Shown here: positions 38,066-52,200 of the stretch, in pieces | How the letters are laid out: every line of letters starts with the position of its first letter | Numbering within the stretch: position 1 is the stretch's first letter | Assembly: GCA_964035545.1 (NCBI GenBank) | Contig: OZ037767.1 | Coordinates: forward strand, 22,425,128 to 22,489,127 | Origin: Bugula neritina | Taxonomy: Eukaryota; Bryozoa; Gymnolaemata; Cheilostomatida; Bugulidae | Direction: 5' to 3' | DNA: 64,000 bases | Position numbers and translations under genes: made by a program | Notes under the pieces: model-generated | Told to the model about the DNA's origin: nothing | The model's database searches: none | The model's input: only the letters and a program-made list of their open reading frames with translations

Positions 38066-40291
38066 TTCGTCAACATCAATATATGAAATTTAATATAACT
38101 TGCGAATGTGAATTTGTAGGACGATTTTAGACCAGATGGCAGATGGGAATAAATTCAAAGGTGTCGCATGTTAATTCAAAGGCGTTAAATAAGTCATCAC
38201 GGTGAGCTATCGCTTGTGCTTCAGGTAAGCTACTGAGAGGATAACTCCTCGAAGCACTGAGCTTTACGAAAATTAATAGCAGCAATCATCTACATAATAT
38301 TACGGCTGAATCATTATATTGTATACATAATATATCCTGCCATATATATCTTATATGCATAATATATATTTACACATTTCAAATGGCTAAACATCGTAAT
38401 AATCAACATTGCTTTAATTGTATTTAGGCCAATAATGTCCAAAAAATTAGTTAGCTTTCAAAAATTCATGCACTCAACTTGTTGCAAAGCTTATGTATAC
38501 AATAATAGGCAAGTGTAGGAAATTGCATATATTTTTTTCATGGAAATCAATAAAAAAATTTATAGTAAGCAATCTTGAAATGCATGTGCAATTTGATGAA
38601 GCATCTACTAAACATAAAGCATAATGTGAGAAAGGTGCCATTAATGGAATTTTAGAATTCATCACATGAGGAAATTTACAAAATACAAGCATGCAGTTTC
38701 AATCTAATTTATATCTGCCCATTAACTGTTTTATATGTCAACAGATTGTAATTAATGTGATTGATTACTGAATAAATTACTGAAAAGCATCAGCACAAAT
38801 CAATTTTTTCAATATGATATATTATATTAAGTGTTAGAGGGTCTTAGACCGTTGAGCTTTAATGACTAATTCATATTATATATCAACACTGTGAAGATTG
38901 AGATGGTGTTGAACAGTACACATGGCCTTAACATTTTACACTCATGTATAAAACTTCAGAGATCACTCTCAGACATTTTTTAACTTGTCCAATAATCATG
39001 TAGGTATATGTTTTCCCATTGCTATAATATAGCACTAGCCAGCGAAATTCAATAATTACCTAAAATTGTCGCAGAAAGCTTTAATGTGCTATCCTACATT
39101 TTTAGATCACATTGTCTACCAGGTTTACTCAAGGCTTCACAATTTACAAATGTGAGATTTGAACAGATTGTCTTTGCATGGAAATAAATAAAGGTTTAAT
39201 TAAACAAGTGCTTTATCCCTGTCCTTAACCAACAAGATGCTACATACATATATATCATTAGCTTTTAGTCGTTTCAATTTTAATTAACAAATTCAACAAC
39301 ACAGTTTGGTGAAATTATTTTCAATACGCCTTTTACTGAAACTGCCAAATAGTCAACAGACTGTCAAATGATACATTATAATATGGCTACCAAGTTAAGT
39401 AAAAAAAAGTTCAGCCATTATTACACTTTGCATGAAAACCGACTTTTATGTTGTCAAATTAGATTGCCTAATTTTTATCCATAACATATTAATTCAAATT
39501 CTTCAACACCAAAAAGTGAAGTATTTTTTCAATTTGAAATCTTCTTATGTAAATGTTTATGCAAGTTGTAGAATTTTGTTTCTATCATAGTATAATTATT
39601 CATATATTGATAAAATAAAATGTGAAAAAAATGAAAAATTGAGACATTTAAAATGTGTGCCAGGTTGTGGGTCCAATTCCAGCAACAGAAAAGTAGAGGA
39701 CCTGTTATTTTGGTAGACGACATTCAACTCTGAAGAAACTATTTGCCAGTTATTAAAATAAAACCCTTTGCTGAAACATGGTGAGAAGAAAACTCCGATG
39801 GTCAATAAAGAAGCACATCTCTGAGGCTTTCAGAGCTTTTGAGTGTGGAGTATCAGTACCCAAAGATTATATTACACTTGTTTTTGGACAACTCACAGAT
39901 TTTCTATGGGAAATCAACCTCGATTGCTTTATTTATGGAAGCGTTATTATAAGGAAAACATATTTTTTATATCTGCTTCAACTGCAGCAACTTTCAAAAT
40001 AATAAATGAATCAAGTTATAAAAAAATTATCTTTGATGATGCAGTGACAAGAGCATAAATCATAATAAGGAAGTGCTTGATCTAAAATATACAGAACTGT
40101 GTGATTATTTACAAGCATCTGCAAAAAGTGGAAAAAATATAAGTTAACAAAGCACATTTATTGAATACTTTGCATGCAGGTGGATATTGCAAGAAATATA
40201 TCTCATAACTTTCAGAGGTACAAAACTGGTTTAAAAGCACAATTATTTACATCAAATAAATAATATCATTATAGCTGACATGAATGTCATG
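38066..40291. other. Intergenic between SIGMAR1 and zinc-finger gene
   Basis: Mostly AT-rich and featureless. A minus-strand AATAAA at 40157-40162 is the likely poly(A) signal of the zinc-finger gene. A frame-shifted open region at 39778-40057 is listed separately. Confidence 0.5.
39778..40057 (+). pseudogene. Possible decayed open frame, unidentified
   Basis: Two overlapping plus-strand frames (39778-40002 and 39843-40058) can be read as one basic, Lys/Arg/Tyr/Phe-rich sequence with a single frame change near 39870. The first part (residues 1-28) has a helix-turn-helix-like look and ends GVSVPK. No family could be assigned. It may be a transposase remnant or chance. Confidence 0.15.
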
Positions 40292-43200
40292 TCAAGAGTT
40301 ATTAGCTACAATGTGCGGTGACACAGCAATTGTAGAGTCGTAATTCGTTGTAACAATGTGTGGTGTAAGTTCAGCAGACAAAATGGAAGTGGAATCCAAT
40401 GATGCGCATGTGTCAGGATTTGACATTCGCAAGGAGTTGTCTGGCTCTGATAACATGTCACTTGAGAGCACCTGTGTGGTACTGCCCGATACTGGTATAT
40501 CGGAAGAAGTCACTTGGGCCTCTATGATCATGCCGGTTGAGACTATTTGAGTAGTAGCATCACATTCTGGTATGGTGTCCACTGAAACCACCTGCGGCGT
40601 ATTGTCAGATTCAGAAATAACTTGGGTAGTGTCTGTTTCTACAGCTATCTGATGCATAGGTACCATGGAGTCTTCTGCCATAGCAATAGTGTGAGGAGAT
40701 GTCACCTCGCTGATTACCATCTCACTGGAGACCTGTTCAGGACAGAACACTGCTGTCATGGAATCCCCTTGTAACTCCACCTGAAAGACGTACTGAACTA
40801 CACAATTGTATGAATGAACTTATCAAGTGTGAACAAGTTAACATAATTCAAATTCTAGTCTTTAAATTCATGCAGACAAGCAGACACTATTTGAGTTGAA
40901 CAAAATAACTGTTATGACTCAATGCGAAGAAACAATTTCACCATTAGCTCAGAGAATTCATAAGAAATGAGTAAAGTGTGTAATTGCTGTTAAACTGCAG
41001 GTATTTTAAAATATTTCGGTACTTTAAAGTACATTAAAACAAATAGTAGACAATCTGCTAAAGTTATATCGTGGCCAGTTTCGGCTTTTAGCATTTAATA
41101 TGATATCAAATAAATTTGTTAAGCTCTAATGGTTTGATACAATGCTTAACGAACATTTCAGCAGATTCTAATGCTGTTGGGAAAAAATGATGTTTAATGT
41201 AATTGAATTATTGCTGTGGTATTTTTTTTTAGTTGCATTAGTATCCATTGAGTTAAATGTCAATGTAAAATAATTAGACCCAAGGCTACATTCCTTCAAT
41301 TGAAGCTGCCCCATGCGGCTACTCATAAAGTCAAACTTCAATCAATGATACCTTCAAAAGACTCTATACGTGTTGATTGATCTAGTACGAGCAAGTCAAC
41401 CTAAGTTAACTCAATTCATTAATTGGTTTAAATAGAAGATTAATTTTCCCGGTTTGTACCATGATTTGATAAGATTTTGATTTTCAACACAGCTCTGCCT
41501 AAAACTAGTAGTAAGTTACTAAACTGATTTTAAAACTGGCCACTTTCACAAGATTTATGTTCTGAATTATCACAAGTGATAACTTCATAAATTTGATCGC
41601 TCAACACCAGAAGAATCTTTGTGTACATAGAGCATGTAGCAGAAAATACCAAAATAACCTATAATCTGTGTAACGCTGCCAGAAAAACCATACCACTAGC
41701 AGTCTCCGAACCAAAATACTAAAATACCCTGAAACAAGCTGGAACCCACCTTATAGGTTTCACCGTTGATCTCAATGTAATCCCCAGAAGAGAGTGAGTC
41801 AAGCTGCTGTGTAGAAACTTGCAGTTGTCGCTGACCGCTTTCGTCTGCCTCCAGTGTCGCTGTCCAAGAAGACAACTTCTGTGATGCCAAGTCCACAATT
41901 GCCTCGGCAGCGTCTTGCTCAGCTGGTTGCGTCTCGGCCAGTTCTGCAATAGGCAGCAAAATATATGCATATAGGTTTGCTTTATTGAGCGCAGTCATTT
42001 GCTGGTAGTCAACGTTATTTCCTATATCTAGTATCACACTTCACGACAATAAGTAAAACTGTTCTGAGTCATCATAGAGATTTATTCTACAGCAAGATAT
42101 ACAATTATTCAGTGACATCTAATTCTACTCTTGAGCAGCATTAACATTTCAATGACATGTAAATCTACTTTTAGCCTTGGCTTTTATATCAAGAAACAGT
42201 AATAATAATAAATGTTAATTTATACTTGATTCGTGTCAATCAGAAGTATTAACCAGTACATAATTCCACTAGTTTTCTAACTTTACCCCTACTCTATCTC
42301 TCAATATGCTTCACGAATAGGAATGCCACGAGAACATATTTTGTGTTATAAATACATCACTTGTACATTCAAAACAATATATAACATAGTGGCTGCAAAC
42401 TGGTGGTATTATTGCATACAATACCTTTCTGCAAGAGATACGAGAGGTCGTGTTTGTGAGTGAGAGAATTAACCAGGTCAAGGATGTTCACCACTTTGGT
42501 TTGATCAACACTTGGTGCCGAAGTACCGCCCACAACTTCTGTAACCTGCTGACCTAAATGACAGAGTAATTCTGAGACCATTAGTACCATGAGCTCGATA
42601 TTCGTAGTGTCTCAGTAGATTCAGTATGTATGTAACAAGTCTAGCATCAGACGAAGTTAGTACATTCAATATTATTTTTATAATAGCAGTGTTGCAAATA
42701 AATGACACCAAATCATACGAAAGATTAGAAGCATTGTTAAAGTAACTCTGTTTGAGAGAATCTAATTATAAATCAGAGTTAGAAAAATAGTAGGTCTTCC
42801 TGCCATCTTATACAATAATTCAAAATCATGACTTCACCAATTGTTTGTTCAACTAATACTATCAATGTCTTTCTCCGCAATAATATAACAAGCGATTCTG
42901 ACAGAATGTTGAATTTCGGATTTGAAATAGTGACAAAAAGATGGGCACTGCTTTGTTAGCAAAGAGTAGACTGCAGCTGGACAATGTGTACCTTGAGCTG
43001 AGGCTACCACTGTGACTTCAGCGTTTGGTTCAACTACGCAAGAAGCTGTACCATCTTTCTTCACCATGATACTGATCTTATGCTTCTTCTTCAAGTGTTG
43101 ATACAAGTTTTTTCTCTTACTGTTCATGTACTTGCACAGCGCACACACGTACAGCATGCCTGCAAACACGATATGTACATATATATGTAGATAATACACA

Positions 43201-46200
43201 CCTGCAAACACCTGCAAACACCTTGTATACACAACGTAATCTCACCTGGCTCTTCATTTTCCTCAACAGCATCCTGGTTGTTATGTTTCCTCATGTGAAC
43301 TAGAAGAGAATTATGGGAAGGAGCTCTAAAGTCGCAGACGACACAAGTGAGTTTCTCTTCCTCCGTGTTCGGTAGAATGTCGGAGTGCTGCGTGTGCAGG
43401 TGCTTGTATAGAGACAGTAGCTTGACAAACTTCATCGTACAATGCGTGCACGCAAATGACTGCAACATATACACATTACTCATGTTATACATGATATAGA
43501 GTAGGCACATCGCTGTATTTGTATACTTACATCTAAATAAAACACTAAAAGATCTTAATATCTTGAAGATCAATAATTATATTTTTTATTTTGGTGATTC
43601 CTATAAAGTAAATACATGCTTGAAAACCATGAGCAGACAGTTGAGTGTATAGTTGACAGGTGAGACTACAGTTGACAGGTGAGTGTAGAGTTGACAGGTG
43701 AGAGCAGAGTTGACAGGTGGGTGTATAGATGACAGGTGAGTGTAGAGTTGACAGGTGAGTGTGTAGTTGACAGGTGAGTGTTGAGTTAGTTGACAGGTGA
43801 CGGTATAGTTGACAGGTTAGTGTAGAATTGACTGGTGAGTGTAGAGTTGACAGGTGAATGTAGAGTTGACAGGTGAGTGTAGAGTTGACAGGTGGGTGTA
43901 GAGATGACAGGTGAGTGTATATATGACAGGTGAGTGTGTAGATGACAGGTGAGTGTATAGATGACAGGTGAGTGTAGAGTTGACAGGTGAGTGTATAGAT
44001 GACAGGTGAGTGTAGAGTTGACAGGTGAGTGTATAGATGACAGAGAAAGCTTACCTTTGGTTTCTTAGAGTAGTCAGGTGGCTGATACTTGGTCACAGGT
44101 TTACTATCCAACAACTTCTTTTCACTGATATCTGCAACCGTATCTTTCCTGGATTGTACTGATTCTTCAAACCCTGTGACCCCTGCTGACTCCAAAATAT
44201 CTTGTTGCTGCCCGTCAGCGTAAACTATAAGCTGCTGCACACTTTCCATTTGGTCAGAGACGACTCCGTCGCTGTCTACGACCACCTTACACCAGAGCAA
44301 ACAGCATCAACTATACACAATTCAATTAATTCAAATCATACTTGAAATATGTCTCAAGTAGCAACCAACTATCATTACTTAGAGAGCTAAGAGTATACCA
44401 CGTGGCAAAATTACAGTGAAGTACTGATAGTAAGTATATAACAGTTCCTGAAAGTCTACTAAAAAACGAATCAAAAATCAACACCCTCACCTATTCATTG
44501 ATGTCACTCACATGTTGACTGATGTCACTCATATGTTCACTAATGTCACCCATATGCTCACTGATGTCATTCACCTGTTGACTGATGTCACTCACATGCT
44601 CACTGATGTCACTCACATGCTTACTAATGTCACTCACCTGTTCACTGATGTCACTCAGGTGAATGCGGGTGGGGCTATCTTTTTGGGAGGAAATAACTTG
44701 CTCTGTTGTCTCGGCAACCAAACTATTATTTACTGAAAATGAGCAATGTGAATGATATAGAGCAGTTGACATAAAAAGATATTAGGTTCAATGAAAAATA
44801 AACAAAAGTACATAATCTGGGTAAAATGTGAGGAAATAAGTTTATCAGCTTACTTGAGCTTAGTCAACGTAATCTATATAAAACATATTTCAGATTTCTC
44901 AATTGATTTTAAAAACATTACTAATGACTAACTTAACTGTCTCTTGGTAACTTAAAATATGGTCAATATTTTCACAGGAAGACCAGTTGCAACCAGTTTT
45001 ACACACAGATGTCTTCCTCTACTCATCAACTCACCACCAGTGATCTCTTCAGCAGGGTGTATGCTGTTCGATTCATCTACTACAGACTGTTGAGCATCTG
45101 GAATCTGGTCTTTAGTAGACTGGTCACTGGCCGCCAACTGGTCAGCTGGTCTGGTCAGTTCACCAGACTGTACAGACATTGTGTTGTCACCAGCTTGAGC
45201 CTTGCAGTTCTTCCCTTCAGTATGCCAGTTCCTCATGTGTCGCTTGATGTGCTCTTTTTGAGAGGCTTTATAGTCACAAAGACTGCAGGAAAATGGTTTC
45301 TCCTGCCATAAAATACAGGGCAAACCTTTACACAAGAGCTCACAACTTCACACACTAGAGTGGAATTCCCTACGTTTCTATAAGGCGTATCACCATACCC
45401 TGGTGTGTATCATGAGGTGACGATCTAGGCGACTCTTAGCATCGGTGACAAAGCTGCAGTGTTGGCAGAACAGCTTGAGTTCCGGTCCACGCTTGTGGAA
45501 CTTGAAGTGCTGCTTGAGATCCTGCTTGGAGCCAGCCAGGAACCCACACTTGTCACATTCCAGATATGCTGTGGGAAATAAAGTGGTTAATTGATAGAGG
45601 TCACATGACCACAGTAGAGGTCACATGACCAGAACAGAGGTCACAAGACCAGAATTGAGGTCACATGACCAGAATCGAGGTCACATGGCCAGAATAGAGG
45701 TCGCCTGAGTTGAGTTTTAAACTTTCAGAAATTCACAACTTACACAATTATTTTCTTGGCGCAACAATATTAATTGTATGTTGCATCTTTAGGGGTATAT
45801 AGAAAAACTTCACTTATGGTGTAGATAAACAACACAATAAGAAAGGTGGTATGATATGAATAAGTTCACCGACAGCACCTGCCTACAGGGAAACATATGC
45901 GGAGAATTAGATGGGAGAAATAGATGGGAGAATTAGATGCAGGAGAGTATATGGGAGGTGCAGAAAGGCACAGAAAGCAGAGTAAAGGATGCTACATACT
46001 GGGAGGGTCATCCACATCATTCTTCAGATGTTTTCTTTTCATGTGTAACTTGAGATCGGGAATTCTATTTGCACAGACATAATCACAGAAATCACATTTC
46101 ACTGTGCGATCCTGCAACCAGATGAAAGTCATTAGATACAAAATTATGCCATACTAAAGTTGCCTTTATACCTTCACGATTTTTGGTCAGAAATTCAATT

Positions 46201-49200
46201 TGGCCAGGTTGAAATATCTTTGAGTTGCATTGCATTGTAAAAGCCACTCGTAGAAATTTTTGTACTGTGATAACTTATTCGGCCGATTTCAGAATAATAC
46301 TCAAAAGGAGTAATAAATCCTTGTAAACATCGTTATTTAGTTATGACTTTGGCGATTAGATGGCGTACTTATACGTTAATAATTATATTACCTAAACGTT
46401 CTCAATTGTCGCTTTTATGCTGTCAACTTCACTAATTCACAACGTTTACAAAGGGCATCAAATAGCGATTAGGCGAGTCAAATTTCAATTTTAGAAAGTG
46501 AGCTTCCGCATCAATATGATTTCAACGATTTTAAGTTTGACTATAAGGGGGTACCCGGACGAGCATTATTAACTTAAACTCGGTACTTTTTTCAGCAGAG
46601 GTATAAACGCAACTTTATACCAATATTTTATATTATATAGGATATTAATTGATATATACTTATACTGTATGCACCATACTTACTTTGTGTATGGTTCATC
46701 CACTCCACATATAAAATACTTACTTTTGCACATTATAAGCTACTTACTTTGTGTACAATATACTTACTCGGAGTACAATATACTTACTCTGTGTACAATA
46801 TACTTACTCTGAGTACAGCATACTTACTCTGTGTACAATACACTTACTCTGAGTGCAATATACTTACTCTGTGTACAATATACTTACTCTGTGTACAATA
46901 CACTTACTCTGAGTACAATATACTCACTCTGTGTACAATATACTTACTCTGAGTACAGTATACTCACTCTGTGTACAATACACTTACTCTGTTTACAAGA
47001 TACTCTGTGTACAATATACTTACTCTGAGTACAGCATACTTACTCTGTGTACAATATACTTACTCTGTGTACAATATACTTACTCTGTGTACAATATACT
47101 TACTCTGTGTACAATACACTTACTCTGTTTACAAGATACTCTGTGTACAATATACTTACTCTGTGTATATAATTGATGTGTTTCTCTAGATGTATTTTCT
47201 GTTTAAACTTGAGATGGCATTCTGGACAGGGGAACTTTCTCTCATCTGTATGACTCAGCAAATGACGTCTCAGGTTAGAAATGGTTTTAGAGCTGTAGTT
47301 GCAACCGGCAAAGGTACACAGGTGAGGTCTTTGCTCTACAATAAAACTTTAACTTGAAGCAAGCCACTTGACACTTCAGCAGACTGTGCAGCTGTGTTAA
47401 ACAGTAGTGCTTCTTCAAGAAACGATAGATAGCCGCGAGGAATGCAGTCACCTAATGCGCAACAAAACCTCGAGCTATAACTTTAATTCGGAAACAACTC
47501 AACGACTCTTTTATCAAATTAGGTAACTTTTCTGCTGGTAGTAGAAGGAGCAGGCAACTTTAACTGGACCAACCTTTATGGATCTTGGAGTGTTTGATGA
47601 GGAAGGAGTATTTGTCCGTCTCGTAGTTACATTGTTGACACTTGTACACAGATGGTGGCTGGTTGTCTCCAAAGATGTATGTGTTACAGGAATACGGCTG
47701 TATGACCTTTAGTTGTCCTTTATCCTGTTTTACGGCAGTCAATTTTACATATGATAGATATTACTCGACAATAGCACCAAATTATTCAAACTCGATCATT
47801 CAATTATCCATATGTTGGGCAGCCCTTATTTCTTGCAAATTTAATTTTAAAAAAGAAACCTAAAGATTTTAATTGTGTCAGGCAACATAGAAACCCTTTG
47901 ATATTAAGAATTTACTCTTTCACCAAACAACATAAGTGTATGTAAGTTGTGTTTATAAATATACAAATGTAAGGTCCTTGAAACCATTCCTCTTGTAGTT
48001 GAGTACTAAATAAAACAGTAACGCCATTAGATTTACAGGTCAACGTCTAGACTCTAGTGACTACACTCACCTTTGTGTCCGGGTCAACAATTAGCTCAAT
48101 CATTACTTCTTGATTCTTAACTTTACCATTTGGATCCAATGTGGACACATTCTGTTTAGAATAGAATTTACCTGATGAACTTCCCTAAAATAGACCAACT
48201 TTTAGAGTTACGGCCCCTTTACTAGCATGACTCATACATTATTGCTTAGAGATAAAATCGCTTTCTCAACACTGTTATCAAAATAATAGCAATGGTGTTA
48301 TTCAAACACACAACAATATGAAGTTACCTGCAATTGCGGCTGCTGCTGTGTCTTATGTTGCTCTGTAGAAAGAGACGTGGAGTCACCAACCCTAAATAAC
48401 ATAGATATCATCATGTGACTGTATCCTCTAGAAGATGCAATTTCCAGTATGGGGTATTTTACTTAATTTATTACACACTTTAAATCTTTAGGTTTAGCCA
48501 TTCTTTACAGTTTAGCTCCTAATGTACATGGTTTCTCACCCAAAATTAATTTTCAACATAATAACATAGGCAGCTGAATAATCAAGTTTTCTTCAACTTT
48601 GCTTGATTTTTTATGGTTTTTTCCTAAATATTTTAGTAAATATATATGTGCGGGCAGGACAAAGCGGAGATAGGTAAGAATAGGTGAGAATATAGGTGCG
48701 CACTGTGATGAAAAATCCATCACATCCGCACATATATATTTAGCTCATATGCCATTGCACATTAATGTTCCAGGACTCCCTACCTAGCCTTTGTTGCTAT
48801 GCATAGTTAAACCAGCATATAAAATTACCCCATATAGTACATTTCAATACATTTTGTGCAAACTTCAGCTTTTGGCCATAATTGTCCGATGTGCACTATA
48901 TAAAGTAAAAGGACCCTTATTGTAAAAGGACACGAGTCATAAATAAACAGCAAAGTTTTTGTAGCAACTACTAGCTGCTAAATAAAATTTGAAATTTTTT
49001 TTCAAACATAATCCATTATATGAAGTTTTAACCACACCAGCTTTTCATCTGTGACATTTTTGTTCTACTTGATAAAGTTCTTATCAAAACACACAATCAT
49101 CTAGGCCTAATGACAACGACCACACAACTATATATGTATAAGTAGAAACTACTGGTATATCCCTAGTTGAACCAAAACACAAAACCAAGTGGAGTTGTCC

Positions 49201-52200
49201 ACCACAAGACTAGAGATTGACTCACAGGGTTTGACTGGTGGTGGGGATTGTCTGCACTGTGAAGGATGAGGTTGGCTTTCCAGAGACAGCATCTGCAGTC
49301 GACAAATCGGAGAGAGACTTGGCAGTGAGCAGATTGCTGCCGTTAACAGAGCTTGAGACAGCATCGTCAGGCAAAAGGTAGACTACCGTCTGCTCCTTAC
49401 CATTCTCATCTACCTGTCAAACAGCATATATATATGCATTTCCATCACTTGAGGTCAGCATAGAGCAGAGACTCCAAATGTTGCAGTTTTGGTTTTGAGG
49501 TGTAAATAGCACAGCATTCATACTGCATATACATAGCTCCTTCAGAAGACTAAACTATACATAACTTTACCAAGCAAGACTTCCCAGCTACCAAATAAAC
49601 AGGGGGGAGCAGATATAATAATATACAAAAGGCAACGATATAAGATATAGATTTTGTTGATATGACTGATTGAACTGTACTGGGAATACGCCGTGTAAGA
49701 TGTTTGTGTTTAATAAAAATACTGAAGCAGAGCAACAAATATAAACATGTATTTTTATTAAAAAAATTGAGAGCACAACTTCTGACTAGATTGTGAGATT
49801 CATGTGACGGCTGATAACTCAACAAAATTCATAAACCTTTCACGATGAAAAAGGATAACTTAATTTGCAAGAGATACATCTTACTTCGATTTGCTGAGTG
49901 AGTTTGAGTGAGGAAGAAATTTGAGTAGCCATAGTAGGAGGGGCGGGATTGACGTCCGCGGCCTCTTTGGAACTCTCTGCCAAAAAAGACTCCAGCAAGG
50001 CTTGTGTCACTGCATCATCACCAGCTAACATTACACCCACCTAATAAATAGCATGTAAGCCTGTGAACCTTCAACAAACTATTTCACAATGGTTGAATTT
50101 TCTTTTTGTTTGGAATCAACTGTTGCGTCTTTCAATACAAATTGTTTTTCATAGTTTCTACAAAAAGTTTGAAAACTGGGTTTCTAGAAATAAAAGCTAC
50201 ATCAAAGAGCTGTTTGCACTGATGAGCATTTCATGAGTAGATGTACACATTTACTCACACTAGAATGATCGTTAACTTTAGTTTGCTGCATTGACTCTGA
50301 CGCTTCAGTTACACTAACGACATTTTCTTGAGCAAGCAAGCTGATCTGGCTGTCAGTGTCTGGAGGCAGTTCTGACACTTGGGAAGCCTCGGGTAGGTTC
50401 GAGAGTGCCAAGTTTTCAGTACTTTCATAAAGAGTTTCCGCCACGCTGTGGTTATTCTCTGGTAGATTGGATGTAGAGTTGACTTCTAGATACAACTTGT
50501 GTGATTGGTCGACACCATCATTATGTTGGTATGACAAAGCCTGTGGTTCAGCTATTTCCTGTTCATCATAACCCAGAATCTGAACTTGTTCAAAATTCTC
50601 ATTGTTGGTCACACTGGTTTGATTATTTTCATCATTAAATTGAGACATTTCACTTATGGGGTCCGATACTTGATCTTTAACATCAGACTGAGTCACTTTT
50701 AGAGATTGGTCAGAAATAGATACTATTTCACTGCTTTGACTATCAGTATACACTATAGAACCAGCAGTAGAAACAGATACTATTTGACTGATTTGACTAT
50801 CAGTATATACTACAGAATCAGCAGTAGAAGCAGATACTATTTGACTGATTTGACCATCAGTATACATTAAAGAATCAGCAGTAGAAACAGATACTATTTC
50901 ACTACTTTGACTATCAGTATACACTATAGAATCAGCTGTAGAAACAGGCTGGCACTGATTAGTTCTAGATGTTTCTTGGTCACTGACTGGTGGTGGAGAT
51001 GTCATAACTGATTGTGATTGACTAACTATTGACACTGTTTCACCACAGGACTCTGAAGTTTGAGCTGTTGATGGGGATGGACCAAGAATTGATAAAGGGT
51101 CACTGGTTTTTATAGGAGATTGAATAGCTAAGTGGGGCTGCGACACAACGTGCTCCACCAGGAGTTCAGAATTATGTGACAATTCAACAATTGCTGTGTA
51201 ATCAGGAGCTGTCACATCATGAGTATCTGTTGAATGCATGCATTCGCTGTTAGCCACTGACTGAGAATCAATCACAACCTCGCATTGGCTAGAGTAGAGC
51301 ACTTCCGATTGGTTGATATTGAGTGAATCTTGCCCTTCCATAGTTACCACTTTTTCTGTCGAGTGCAATTCCACTGTAGGGTGTTCAAGGACATTTGGAA
51401 TCTGTTCAGCTACGTAAGAAAACATATCAACATCTTAATTATATGGTTATATTACAAGAATTTCATTAATTTGTCATATCAGAAGCTATTTAATTTCAAA
51501 GATATCCTTAAGCCATCATCAAAACTTTTAATAAACATAGTACAAGCCAACGAGATAGATTACATGTTAAAGACATACCACCAGTAAACTTACAAACAAT
51601 GTCACTGGAGACAGGTGGCTGCTCAGTAGTTTTTGATAACCGCTTTCTCTTTGAAGGTAAAGCTACAGCTGGTGAGGTTGATTGTCGCTGTCGCTCTTTC
51701 TTCCTGTCTAGTGCTGACTGCTGTTCACTTTTCCAGAGTCTCATTTTCTCACTCACCTGTCGCTGCCTCCTACCCCGAGTTTCGCTGAGATTTCCATCAC
51801 TCGGTGCAGCTGGCTGATCGCCTGCCAAGATTTTCGGCTGAAAAGAATCGTAGGTTACGATACAGCAGAAATCTACTAAAGTGTGCTATTGGAACAGAAT
51901 TAGACATGGCGATTATAATTAAATAATTCTAAATATTTTTTGGAAGATTGTTAGAAATTGAAATACTAGAACCTTGAAATGCTTATAGTTATTTAAAAGC
52001 CAAAACTTTACATATATACTCGTTCAGTAAATATTACTACTCCACTTAAAGAAAATTATTGAAATATTTTTCACCAAAATAATTAAAAGCAGAAACGTTG
52101 ATTGTTTTTTATTGTATTTCAAGATCAGCAATAGTTGTTGCCTCCTACTCTCAGTGATGATAGCTTATTATAGACATTGGGCTGTGTTCGATTTAATGCC

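Noticed and set aside
43545-44300. 251-codon frame as a single exon
   Set aside because: Only 44285-44055 has conserved, phase-matched character; the rest is intronic minisatellite that happens to lack stops.
44512-44736. Plus-strand frame of MLTDVTH-type repeats
   Set aside because: Antisense shadow of the 21-bp exon 13 repeat; the minus strand has phase-consistent exons and the plus strand does not.
46738-47176. Overlapping 65-80-codon plus-strand frames
   Set aside because: They are translations of the 20-bp splice-donor minisatellite in three frames.
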